From Nicotiana tabacum (Eukaryota > Streptophyta > Magnoliopsida > Solanales > Solanaceae): a stretch of 64,000 nt of DNA. The notes beneath the pieces are model-generated. The model had not been told where the DNA came from. It saw nothing but the letters and a program-made list of their open reading frames with translations, and did not search any database. The stretch is taken from the NCBI RefSeq assembly GCF_000715075.1, contig NC_134087.1:109159161-109223160 (forward strand), written 5' to 3'. Every line of letters begins with the position of its first letter. The first letter of the stretch is position 1. The translations under genes were made by a program, and so were the position numbers. Of this stretch, positions 36,086 to 48,155 are shown one piece after another.

Positions 36086-38890
36086 TTAATATCCTCACAA
36101 CCAGGACCTCAACCTCACTCAGTCATGTACCTCACTAGCCTCACCATCATCAACAAATAAGGGAACACATCCCACATCAAGTATCACAACATATTAGCAA
36201 ATAATAAAGACAGAGGTAAACATGTACAATAATTTCTATAACTGAGTACAAATAATGTGAGCATGAATAAAGCCTAAGCATGATCTCTAACATGAAGGCA
36301 AATAAGTTCAACAACAAGCAAACATATAACCACAGATAAAAGCCATTAGCCCTCACAGCCTCATGGGATGGACCAAGTCTCAATCCCTCGCGATGCACAC
36401 TCACATGCCTGTCACATAGCGTGGGTATGACTACCGAACAATCACATGATATCAAATTCTTCGGGTTTATACCCTCAAGGCCAGAGTTAAAACTGTTACT
36501 TATCTTAACAGCGTAAAATCCTACTCCGGGATGTCCTCCTCCCTCGACTTGGTCTCCAAGATCTCCGAATCTAACCATAATTAGAATATTATTATCAACA
36601 TAGTCTAAAGAATCTAATTCCATAATAAAAACTACATAAACATGCTAAAAATCCAAAATCGGCCAAAACACGACCCCTAGGAACACGTCTCGAATTCAGT
36701 CAAAATGGCAGAATTAAAACCCTCTCCCTCACCCGAGTCTAACCATATAAAATTTATCAAAATCGGACTCCGTATGGTCCCTCAAATCACTACCTAAAAC
36801 TCTCCAAAACTCAAGCCCTAACTCCCTCAATTTCACTTTGAAATCATCAATCAAATCCCAAAAACGAAGATGGATTCATGAAATATAACCGAAATCGAGT
36901 AAAGAGCACTTACCCCAATCCCTATGGTGAAAATCGCCTCCAAAATCGCCCAAATCCGAGCTCCCTAACTCAAAATATGACCGAATGAACAAACCCTAGT
37001 TTTATATATTTTTTTGCCAGCAATTCTACCTCGTTTCTCATGCCAAACGATCCCAAAACTCACTTTTTATGGCTCAAATTGATTCCTTGTAAAATTTTAG
37101 TCAAGTTAGGCTTTTGAATCACTTAATTTGACCTTATAATGAATGAGATATGTAGGTTTTAATATTTGCAAATAGTGTAGATTTTTAAATAAGCCATCAA
37201 TGGCAATTTTGTAATTAATCTGAAAAATTTGCCAACCTAATTCTTAGTAAAATGACCATAAAATCCTCATAAAATGTCCAAATTTGATGATTCTTTTTGC
37301 TACGGGTCACATTACGATACGAATCTAATGCTTTGATCAAAAAAGAAATCGGAGCTCATTTGTTCAATATGATATCATTTATGCTTGAAAAAACGGTGTC
37401 GAAACAAGAGAAAAACGAGCGCAATACAATCCAAATCTATTCAAAACTCACCCGAGGCCCTCGAGACCTGAACCAATAATTTTAACAAGTCATACATCAC
37501 TACCCGAACTTAGTCGAACCTCCAAAACACCCAAAGCAACACCAAATCAACCTCAGATTCAAGCCTAAGAACTTCTAAACTTCCAAAACTCGCCAACGAT
37601 GCCGAAACCTATCAAACCACATTCGAATGACCTCAAAATTTACATACATGTCACAAATGATACTACGAACCTATTCCAACTTTAGGAATTCCATTCCGAC
37701 CGCGATACCTAATTTTCCACTATCGACCAAAATTGCAAAATTTTCAACTTTCGCCAATTCAAGCCTAATTCTACCATTGACCTCTAAATTACATTTCGGA
37801 CACACTTCTAAGTATAAAATCAACCAACAAAGCTAATCGAATCATAAAAATCCAAATTCAAATGCGTCTACTCAAAAGTGAACTTTCAGTTGACTTTTCT
37901 ATCTTTGCTTTCTAACTAAGAGACTAAGTGTTCATTTTACTCCAAAACTACTCCAAACTTAAATCTACCAACTCGATACAACTCAACACCGCTGAACAAC
38001 ACATAAAGAAACAGAAATGGGGGAAATGTGACTATAACTCTTAGAATGACTGACTGGGTCGTTACATCAGGTTAATCAGAACAAGTATGGAAGAATAATT
38101 CTTAGCTTAAAGCTTTAAATTTGAGAGGTTTGACCAAGTCCTTGACTTTTAGTATTCAATCTCGGATTTAAATTTCTATGATTGGATTAGCTCCGTTGGG
38201 TGATTTGGCACTTAGGAGCATGTTCAGAACGTAATTTAGAGGCCCATGGTAGATTTAGTCTTGAATTGGCGAAATTGGAATGTGGCGATTTCTGGTCAAC
38301 AGTGAAAACTTTGATATCGGAGTTGGAATGCAATTCCTAAAATTGGAGTAGGTCCGTAGTATCATTTGTGATGTGTGTGCAAAATTTTAGGTCAATCGGA
38401 GTTGAATTGATAATTTTCGGCATCGTTCGAGGAATTTGAAAGTTCCTAAGTTCTTAAGCTTGAATCTGAAGTTGATTTGGTGTTTTGGTGTTTTATTGAG
38501 TGATTCGAAGGTTCGACTAAGTTTTAATGATGTTATGGGAGGTGTTGGTATGTTTGGGTTGAGGTCCCGAGGTCCTCGGGTGTGTTTCAGGTGAGTTTTG
38601 AACGAGTCCGGGCATTACTGGAACTCAAGCATTTGTTCTGGTGCTTCAATTTATAGCTGGGGTGGATGTTTTACCGTGGGGGGCGGTGGGATTACCGCTG
38701 AGGTAGAAAATGGTCCGTGGTCCGCGGTGAGGAAGATTTCGCAGGTTCACTTGTCTAACTTCGAAAGCCTATATCTTTCGATATACAATGAATTTTGAGA
38801 TGATTCAAAAGCATGTCACCGCAGTCAACATTTTCCGCGGTCAGCGGTGATTTTACCGTGGTCAACGGTGATGGGAATCCGAAGGTGCTC

Positions 38891-38898
38891 TATAAATA
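38891..38898 (+). promoter_or_regulatory. TATA box of element A LTR1
   Basis: TATAAATA in the context GTGCTCTATAAATATGAG, about 940 bp into the reconstructed LTR. The same context occurs at 46144-46151 in LTR2. It lies just downstream of the CpG-rich palindromic region 38640-38880. Confidence 0.65.
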
Positions 38899-40073
38899 TG
38901 AGATTTGGGGTTTTATTTCATATTTTAACCTAGAGAGCTCGGACTTTGGTGATTTTTTCGAGGGATTTTCAGGAAAACCATCGGGGTAAGTGATTCTAAC
39001 TCAATTTTGGCTAAAATACATGATTATAACATTGGATTCATCACTTGAGTAGAGATTTCAGATGTAAATTTGGAAAAAATTGTGGAACTTAATAAAATAA
39101 ATTTTTGGGATTTGAAAGCCGATTCAGAGTCGGAATTGAGTGAAACTAGTATGGATAGTCTCGCAATTGAATGGGTTGTCGGATTTTGAGACATTGGTCG
39201 GACCGAGATGTGAACTCGGGGGTCGGGTTGAGCAATTTTGAGATTCTTGATCTAGTTTGATTAATTTTGCTTGGGCCTTGTTCCTTTAGCGTATATTGAT
39301 GATAGTATACTGATTTTGGTTAGATTTGGAGCATTTGGAGGCCGATTCGAGAGGCAAAGGCATTACGGGCTAGAGTTTGGACCGGTTTGAAGTAAGTAAT
39401 GATTGTAAATATTTGTCCTGAGGGTATTAAACCTCGAATTTCACATCGTTGTGCTACTTTGAGGTGATACACACGCTAGATAACAAGCGTGGGGTGGTGC
39501 ACCATTGGGGATTTGACTTAGTCAGTCCCGTATGATTGTTAAGACGCGTATTTGATTGAAAACTATCATTATGTTTTGGAAATTATGACCTTGTTGTGGG
39601 CTGAATGCCATATTTGGCCTTCGTGCCAACTGTTTTGGACCCGTAGGGCGATATTTACTACTATTCCTCACTATTTTGACTTTAGATTTGTACTCAGTCA
39701 TGCTTTATTCTACTGTTTTCATAACCCAGCCATATTTACACGTTTTTGATATTTTAAAAGATATTTTGGGCAGAGCATCATGTTTTACTGTTGCCCGAGT
39801 GGCTTGAGAGGTTTCTGACTAAGCGAGGCCGACGGCCTGTGTTGTGGGGATATTCTGGGATCGGGTTGCACGCCACAATAGGTTGTTATTGATTCATGAT
39901 TTTGAGAGGCCCTAATAGATTTGTGCCACGAGGTGGCTTTTTATTATGAGGCCAAGTGCCTGTTTGACTATGCCACGAGATGGCTTATTATTGCGCTTGG
40001 GCTATAAGGAGCCCCTCCAAGAGTCTGTAAACCCCTAGTGAGTGTGGGTACCTAGTGTGAGTGATATGATGTA

Positions 40074-40270
40074 GCCCGAGGGGCTATTGTTATTTCATAT
40101 TGTTGCCCAAGGGGCTGTACTTGATCCATGTTTTGCCCGAGGGGCGGTTCTTGATTCATGTTATGCCCGATGGGCTAATTACAAGTGATTGTAAGGTAGT
40201 CCGAGGGGCTGGTTCTGTTGATATTATGCCCAAGGTGCGGTTTATGGTACATCTTTTGCCCGAGGGGCTA
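40074..40270 (+). repeat. GCCCGAGGGGC minisatellite in LTR1
   Basis: Six to seven degenerate units of about 30-36 bp, each with GCCCGAGGGGC or a close variant followed by a T-rich spacer. Homologous arrays are at 47340-47536 (LTR2) and, shortened, at 51376-51442 (LTR3). Confidence 0.8.
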
Positions 40271-40894
40271 TTTACGTTTCTATCACTTTTACTCACTGTT
40301 TTATCACTCGTTTGAAACTACTGAATGTTGTTTTAAAAGGTTTTATTGAAACTGAGTTTGATTTACGAAGTAAATGATTTTTGTACTATTTTGGAAATGT
40401 ACTACATTAGTTGTAGCATTATGACGTGGCTTATGTGTTTTCTTACTGCTCAGCTTTCATTTATTTTTATTACTTATTGAGTTGGCGTACTCATATTACT
40501 CCCTGCACCTTGTGTGCAAATTCAGGAAATTCTGAACCCGATAATGGGTGTTGATTGCTCAGCGGTAGAGTCATCGGAGTTAGCAAGGTGGCTGCCCGAT
40601 GTTCGCAACACTGCTTTTCTACCTCTTATCTTCCTTATATTGTATTTAGGATATTTTTAGACCCTTCGTTGTATTCAAACCTCAGTAGATGCTCGTGACT
40701 TGTGACACCCCAATGTCGGGCTTGGGTCCTTATTCCGCACTATTCATTTAGACTTACATTATGAGATGTTTGATTAATTAAAGGCTAAAAAATGACTTTT
40801 ATTGAATAATGGTTAAATTCGGGAATTGTGTCAGCTAGCCTAGTTTCGCGATAAGTTTCATCATGATCGGGTCGGTTTTAGGGTCGTGACAAGT

Positions 40895-40906
40895 TGGTAT
40901 CAGAGC
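40895..40906 (+). promoter_or_regulatory. Primer binding site, internal 1 of element A
   Basis: TGGTATCAGAGC, three bases after the LTR1 end. It is a perfect match to the 3' end complement of plant initiator tRNA-Met. The leader continues with a typical gypsy stretch containing GGTTTAGTAGAGTCTCG. Confidence 0.85.
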
Positions 40907-43900
40907 ATAGGTTACATAGGTCTCATGAGTCACGAGCAGGTTTAGTAGAGTCTCGCGGATCGGTACGGAGAAATCTGTACTTATCCCCGGGAGGCTGCAG
41001 AACCTTTACGAAATTCCACATTCTTAAATTCTTATCGTGCGTCATTGATTCATCTTGAAGTGTAACTATTTAAATTCCTTCCACACGTTCGTATGCACGC
41101 ATGAGCGGTCGGTATCGGCTATGCATCGATGGATTGTGATTCCCTGATCGAGGGGTGAGATTTAACCTCTGTGTGTTGATGTTGGGTTAGTCTGGAGGAC
41201 TTGAGGCCGGGCCTTGCCTGTAGCTTGAGCCCTGAGCTGTTGATTGCACGAGCACATGTTTCTGGATTTATATGTTCGATAGTGACCTTATTAAGGGAAG
41301 TGATGACTGGATAGTTACGTGATGAGTGTGATGTGACTACGAGATGTGTTCATATGAATTGAATGAGATGAGAAGGGCCTGTTTGGGGGTAGCAAGAACT
41401 ATTTGGTGCTTGATTTTCATCGTGATTTGATGTATAGCCCCAAGTTGTGGGTGTGTTGAAATATCTTTACATGTTCCCTAGTTGGGAAGTGAAGTAGATT
41501 TCACGTTATGATACGAGTTCAGACTCAAAAAGATTAAGTGATTGCATGATGTTTATGACGGTGGAATGGTACTTCTAGGCAAAGCAGGTGGGTTATTTCT
41601 TGTAGAGTGTTTTGTAGTTTGTGTGATCCTTATGTGGTTTGTTAGAAGTCCTCTTTTATCAGTGAATTATACGTGCTGCAGTTTGAGCTTGGATCGTGTA
41701 GAAGAGTTTTCTTGACCGTTACGAGGGTGAATGCGAGGTTCGCAAATGATTTGAAATAGGAGATGTTATGTGTTGCGTGGGCTTATGAGGGATTTAGTTG
41801 AATCTCACTATGGTGCTGTGGCAGTGATGGAGTATAGGCATTGTGAGTTTTTGGTGTGTTTTGATCTGTGGCTTTAAGACAAGTGGGGGAGTCTGCTATA
41901 GATAAGTTGATTTCACGATTATGTGTTGTATTGGTTTAAATTTATGGTATACTTGCAAATCAGTTATGTTCTGTAGAGGGAGAGATCGAGGATGACTTGA
42001 GTAAAGCAAATTCTGGGTAAACTTTATGACTATATAAGAATCACGGAATGATTTGAGTTGTTATTGGTGAAAGATGTAATATGTATGGAGTAGGAATATA
42101 TTTGGTTGTAGTAAGGTGGAGTTACTTCCTTGTGTGTTGGAGTGCTAATAGGGCACCGGTCGTTCAGTCCATTTGGTCAGTCTAATTGAGATTTGAGTAG
42201 AGTGGAAGACTCTCGAGAATGGTTCAAATGAATTCAAGATTTGAGCGTGGCAATTGGGAATCTTTAGGATGTGTATTTGGCTAGAAACTGAGATTCATAT
42301 TGGAGGATGTCAGGACTTGTGGCGTTTCTATTTCACTACGGATTCTACATATCAGTACATGGAAGGCGAAGGTAATGGCTTTAGATTCGTAGAAGGTCTC
42401 TTAAGAGTTGGTATCTCGGTTGTGGTACTTTTGGGCATGATTAAGAGAGCACTCAACGAATTATGAGCCTTAGGGCAGTGTGGTTTATGCTAGGGTCTCG
42501 TGTGGTGAGTCTTGGTTGAGGACTGTGGTATTACGACAAGGAGAAGTATCAATTTGTAGGTAATTCAGAAGGAACTAGGATAAATAGGATAGCCTGGTAG
42601 GAGGTTGGATCAGCACGGTAATGGATGTGATTGGCTCTTTTGGTCTTTATAAGTTAGTGAGCTCCTATATGTGTTTTGTGGTAGTACTCTTGGGTTTTGG
42701 TGGCCTTCATGGTTTGGTTGTGTTAGAGAGATACAGTTCTTATGGTTTGGCTATGTGGAAATGGGTTTCGGAGAGTTCTCGATGGTTTCTACCACAATTT
42801 TAGATGTATATTTTCTACTGGCATGAGGAGCATGTGATGTATTGTGATTCTCTCCGGGTGAAATCAAATGGAAAGTTCTTGGCTAATTGAGTGGAGTAGT
42901 TGCTTGTGACTCGGAGTGGATTACGAAGTTCTCGTATTTTTCGTATGATGGCATAGTATATGCAGTGTGTTCTGTAGGATTGAAATTTGCATGTGTAAGG
43001 TCACTGATCAGTTCTGGAAGGAAGGGCATAAGTTCTTATGCAACACGGGCTATTTCAGATGATTAGGCAAATGATATTACTAATTGGTGTGGCTTGATAA
43101 GGGTATACATTTCATAAAGGGCAACGTGATTAAGTTAATGATACTTCTTTAGTATTGGGGCACACTCTTGTTTGATCGACTGCTGATATTCGAGTTTGCT
43201 TAGTGGCACATAAGAATTATAGGAGTACCCCTCGTGAGACGATTGGGTATTAGAGGTATGTTATATATTCAGAAAGTGGAGTTGGGATCGGATATGGTGA
43301 TTCATGTGCTATATGGATTTGGAGACTGGGAGTTCTCATAAATAGGGTATGACATTGTTGTGGACCGCGTGTATCTATCGTAGGTGGTGACTATTGGGGT
43401 TTTTTTAGACCCGAGTGGATTCTTTGTTGCTTAGTATGTTAGATTTTGATGTTGGGTATGGACTGGTTGTCTCCGTGTCATGTTATTCTGGAATATCGTG
43501 CTAAGACGGCGATGTTGGCTATACCAGGGATGCCACTAATTTGAGTGGCAAGGTTCAACGGATTATGTTCCCAGTAGGGGATTTCATTTTTGAACACCCA
43601 GCGGATGGTTGGGAAGGGTTGTCTTTCTTATATGGCCTTCGTGAGGGATGTCTGTGCAGAGGATCCTACCATTGATTCAGTTCTGGTGGTGAGGGACTTT
43701 CCGGATGTGTTTCCTGCTAACGGGCATGTCGCCGGATAGGGTTGTTAATTTCGATATTGATTTGGTACCGGGCACCATATCGTATGGCACCGGCGGAGTT
43801 AAAGGAGTAGCTTCAGGAACTTCTTGATAAGGGGTTTATTGGTAGACCAATATGGATGTGTGTTCTGCATCGAGTCGGTTGTGTTGACTCCGAGTTGCCA

Positions 43901-45087
43901 TTATTGAAGGATGTGTCGATTCGATTGCCATTGAGCTTATTTGTGTTTTGGGGTGATCTATGAGTTACCTTTATGTGTTGTGAGGCATTATGATTTGTTG
44001 GTTATAGGCACATATGGTGTTGTCCAATTGGGGTCTCATAGTGGAATTCGTGCGGGAAGAGTATTGGGTATTGCTTGGTGGATGGTGTATTGGTTATGTC
44101 ATTTCGGGTTTGTGTGGTGTTATGTCATTGCTTCGCCGGGGTTATGATGATTTGCTTTTGGTACTAAACGTCAAATTGTTCACGGTTGTTGATTTTGAGC
44201 ATAACGACTTGAGGTGTTTCATGTGGACTAGTGTTTGGATAGGGTCACGCATTGCAGTGAAGTTATGTAGAGGTATGACCCTTCAGGTTAGATTCGTGTA
44301 TTCTATTTCTACAATGTATGATGGGTTCTCAACATTGTATGTGGTGGTACTGGTGAGCTTGCGGTATAGCTCTCTCATTTGAGTCATTTTTCATGATTTG
44401 AGTATGTTCGGATTGTTGCTTATTGGTGCGCGGATTGCATGAGTTCTGGATTTAGATTGTATTGATGTGTCATGTCACCAGAGTAGTTGTGTTGGATTAG
44501 ATGAGATCGTTGGGATCTCTAATGAATACAAATGGATTCGGTTTCAGCGTGTTGGAAGGATAATATCCATGTTCGGCTTAGAAATTTGCTATGGTCCTTG
44601 ACAAAGGAGAAGTGGCTTCACGAATGGTTGATCTGAGGAATGGTTATTACTTTCTACGTGTTTCATTTATCATGGCCAGTACACAAAAATGTTAAAATGA
44701 GGCTTTATTTGATAAGAGGCTTATTATCGATATTTGGTTGTTCTGAGCAACTGCTGTGATCAGAAGTTATTGCTACGAGAGTTTGAGCTATGTGGTATAT
44801 CGTGTAATTGCATATGAGATTGCAAGTATGGCTTGTTATAGCTTGTTCGGGCTTATTCAGAGTATAGATGTGAGATTTTGATCTTATAGATGATTTCAGA
44901 AGTGGAAATGCGGTTCTAAGGTTGATGGGCTAGGTTGGATTGTGAAATTTCAGTTACATTATGTTATCAGACCTACATGAGATAGAGTGACATGGGATCC
45001 CCCCCGGGTATGTGCATAGTAAGGTTACTCTACGATTTGATGGTTTTCAGAACAACTCTGGGCACGTTCGAGGACGAATGCATGTTT

Positions 45088-45100
45088 AAGTGGGGGAGGA
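45088..45100 (+). promoter_or_regulatory. Polypurine tract before LTR2
   Basis: AAGTGGGGGAGGA directly abuts TGTAACGACC of LTR2, as expected for plus-strand priming. No equivalent precedes LTR3. Confidence 0.8.
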
Positions 45101-48100
45101 TGTAACGACCCGACCGATCATTTTGAGCTTTTGCACTTTGCTCGCCAGTTCTTGGGCATGACTAGCCTCGTATAATATATTATGACTTATGTAAATCGTC
45201 GGTTTTGGTTTTCAGGTTAATCGGAACAAGTATGGAAGAATGATTCTCAGCTTGAAGCTTTAAATTTGAGAGATTTGACCAAGTCCTTGACTTTTAGTAT
45301 TCAATCTTGGATTTGAATTTTTATGATTGGATTAGCTCCGTTGGGTGATTTGGGACTCAAGATCGTGTTCGAAACGTAATTTGGAGGCCCGTGGTAGATT
45401 TATGCTTCAATTGGCGAAATTGGAATTCGGCGATTTTCGGTCGGCAGTGGAAAATTTGATATCGGAGTCGGAATGGAATTCCAAAAATTGGAGTAGGTCC
45501 GTAGTGTCATTTGTGATGTGTTTGTGCAAAATTTCAGGTCATTCGGAGTTGAATTGATAGGTTTCGGCATCGTTTGTGGAATTTTAAAGATCCTAAGTTC
45601 TTAAGCTTGAATCCGAAGTTAATTTGGTGTTTTGGTGTTGTATTGAGTGATTCGAAGGCTCGAATAAATTTTAATGATGTTATGGGAGGTGTTGGTATGT
45701 TTGGGTTGAGGTCCCGAGGGCCTCGGGTGTGTTGCGGTTGAGTTTTGAACGAGTCCGGACATGACCGGAACTTAAGCATTGGTTATGGTGCTTAAATTTA
45801 TAACTGGGGCGGATGCTTTACCGCTGGGAGCAGTGGTTTTACCGCTGGGGGCAGTGGGATTACCGCTGAGGCGGAAAATGGTCCGCGGTAAGGAAGAATC
45901 TGCAGGTTCACTGGTGTGAATTCGGAAGCCTATATCTTTTGATCTACAAGGAATTTTGAGATGATTCAAAAACAAAAGTTGTAGCCTTTGTGTCTAGTTT
46001 TCAGAATGCTAAATAAATCACAATTTGGACATATGTAGAGAAAGTTATGGCCAAAATACTAAAGCATGTCACTGCAGTCAACATTTTCCGCTGTAGCGGT
46101 GGATTTACTGCGGTCAGCGGTGATGGGGATCCGAAAGGTGCTCTATAAATATGAGATTTGGGATTTTATTTCATTTTTTGACCTAGAGAGCTCGAGCTTT
46201 GGCATTTTTTCGAGGGATTTTTAAGAAAACCATCGGGGTAAGTGATTTTAACTTAATTTTGGCTAAAATACATGATTATAACGTTGGATTCATCATTTGA
46301 GTAGAGATTTCGGATGTAAATTTGGGAAAATTGTGGAACTTCATAAAATGTATTTTTAGGATTTGAAAGCCGATTCGGAGTCGAAATTAAGTGAAACTAG
46401 TATGGATTGTCTCATAATTAAATGGGTTGTCGCATTTTGAGACTTTGGTCGGATTCCGAGATGTGGGCTCGGGGGCCGGGTTTGAGCAATTTTGGGATTC
46501 TAGAGCTAATTTGATTATTTTCGCTTGGTCCTTGTTCCTTTAGCATATATTGATGATAATATACTAATTTTTGTTAAATTTAGAGCATTTGGAGGCCGAT
46601 TCGAGAGGCAAAGGCATCACAGGCTAGAGTTTGGACTGGTTTGAGGTAAGTAATGATTGTAAATGTTTGTCCTAAGGGTATGAAACCCCTAATTTCACAT
46701 TGTTGTACTATTTTGAGGTGACGCACACACTAGATGACGAGCGTGGGGTCGTGCACCGTAGGGGATTGTGACTTAGTCCGTCCCATATGACTGTTAAGAT
46801 GCGTATTCGATTGAAAACTGTTTGATATCATTGTGTTTTGGAAATTATTACCATGTTGTGGGCTTAATGCCATATTTGGGCTTCGTGCTAACTGTTTTGG
46901 ACCCTTAGGGGATTTTTACTACTATTCCTCACTGTTTTGACTTCATATTTGTACTCAGTCATGCTGTATTCTATTGTTTTTATAACTCAGCCATATTTAC
47001 TAGTTTTGATATTTTAAATGATATTTTGAGCTGAGCATCATGTGTTACTATTGCCCGAGTGGCTTGAGAGGTTTCTGACTGAGCGAGGCCGAGGGCCTAT
47101 GTTGTGAGGATGTTATGGGATTGGGCTGCACGCCGAACTAGGTTGTTATTGATTCATGATATTGTGAGGCCGAGGGCCTGATAGATTTATTCCTCGAGGT
47201 AGCTTGTTGTTATGAGGCCGAGTGCCTGTTTGATTATGCCACGAGATGGCTTGTTATTGTGCTTAGGCTGTAAGGAGCCCTTCCAGGAGTCTGTACTTCC
47301 CCTGCGAGCACGGGTACCCTGTGTGAGTGATATGATGTAGCCCAATGGGCTATTGTTGTTTCATATTGTTGCTCAAGGGGCTGTTTTTGATCCATGTTAT
47401 GCCCGAGAGGCGGTTCTTGATTCATGTTATGTCCGAGGGGCTGAATACGAGTGATTGTAAGGTAGTCCGAGGGGCTGGTTCTGTTGATACTATGCCCGAG
47501 GGGCGATTTATGGTACACCTTTTGCCCGATAGGCTGTTTACATTTCTATCATTTTTACTCACTGTTTTATCACCCGTTTGATACTATTGAAAGTTGTTTA
47601 AAAAGGTTTTACTGAAATTGAGCTTGATTTACGAAGTAAATGATTTCTGTACTATTTTGAAAATGTACTGCATTTGATGTAGCGTTATGACGTGGCTTAC
47701 GTGTTTTCTTACTGCTCAACTTTCATTTACTTTTATTACTTACTGAGTTGGTGTGCTCACATTACTACTTGCACCTTGTGTACAGATTCAGGAAATTCTG
47801 AACCCGGTAGTGAGTGTTGATTGCTCAGTGGCAGAGTCATCGGAGTTAGCAAGGTAGCTGCCTGACATTCACAACACTACTTTTCTCCCTTTTGTCTTCC
47901 TTATATTGTATTTATGATAATTTTAGACTCTTCATTGTATTCAGACTTTTGTAGATGCTTGTGACTTGACACCTCAATGTCGGGCTTGTATATTTATTCC
48001 GCACTATTCATTTAGACTTACATTATGAGATGTTTGATTAATTAAAGGCTTAAAAATGACTTTTATTGAATAATGGTTAAATTCGGGAATTGTGTTAGCT

Positions 48101-48155
48101 GGCCTAGTTTCACGATAGACGTCATGACGACCGGGTCGGATTTAGGGTCGTGACA
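45101..48155 (+). repeat. LTR2 of element A (3055 bp, complete)
   Basis: Starts TGTAACGACCCGACCG and ends GGTCGTGACA. Contains the TATA box at 46144, a palindromic CCGC-rich block at about 45800-46135 and the minisatellite at 47340-47536. It serves both as 3' LTR of internal 1 and 5' LTR of internal 2. Confidence 0.9.
46144..46151 (+). promoter_or_regulatory. TATA box of element A LTR2
   Basis: TATAAATA in the same context as in LTR1 (38891), just after the palindromic block. Confidence 0.65.

Larger units (their letters stand above)
13093..38066 (-). mobile_element. Element B: minus-strand solo LTR inside LTR1 of A, split by element C
   Basis: The left part 13093-13284 and the right part 35409-38066 together form one LTR of about 2.85 kb. 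On the minus strand it starts TGTAACGACCC (38066) and ends GGGTTGTGACA (13093). No primer site or internal region is present, so it is a solo LTR. Flanks are TTAGG (13088-13092) and TCAGG (38067-38071), a 5-bp duplication with one substitution. Its sequence is gypsy-like and related to the C and F LTRs. Confidence 0.8.
12977..40891 (+). repeat. LTR1 of element A, split by element B
   Basis: The first 116 bp (12977-13092) continue at 38072 after a 25 kb insertion. The join is confirmed by LTR2, where the two parts are contiguous (GGTTTTCAGG then TTAATCGG near 45215). The effective length is about 2.94 kb against 3.06 kb for LTR2. A TATA box at 38891 and a GCCCGAGGGGC minisatellite at 40074-40270 lie within it. 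Confidence 0.85.
40892..45100 (+). pseudogene. Internal region 1 of element A, pol remnants only
   Basis: 4.2 kb with no long ORF. From 41100 to about 43390 I see no recognisable gag or pol coding, although the sequence is conserved with internal 2. At about 43390-43860 eroded protease (GGGTATGGACTGGTTGTC), linker (GKGCLSYMAFVRDVC) and start-of-RT ([10 protein letters not shown]) segments are readable in shifting frames. RT catalytic core, RNase H and integrase are absent. The region ends with GAGGACGAATGC and a purine tract. Confidence 0.7.

Noticed and set aside
36177..36623. A 148-codon minus-strand ORF in element B
   Set aside because: It lies wholly inside a solo LTR and shows no domain; related LTRs C and F do not keep the frame.
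40895..40906. TGGTATCAGAGC sites considered as tRNA gene fragments
   Set aside because: They are primer binding sites next to LTR ends; no cloverleaf can be built around them.
41100..43390. Several 60-120 codon plus-strand ORFs in the interior of A taken as possible genes
   Set aside because: The matching frames are broken or shifted in internal 2 (for example 42254 against its counterpart near 49490), so they are not under coding constraint.
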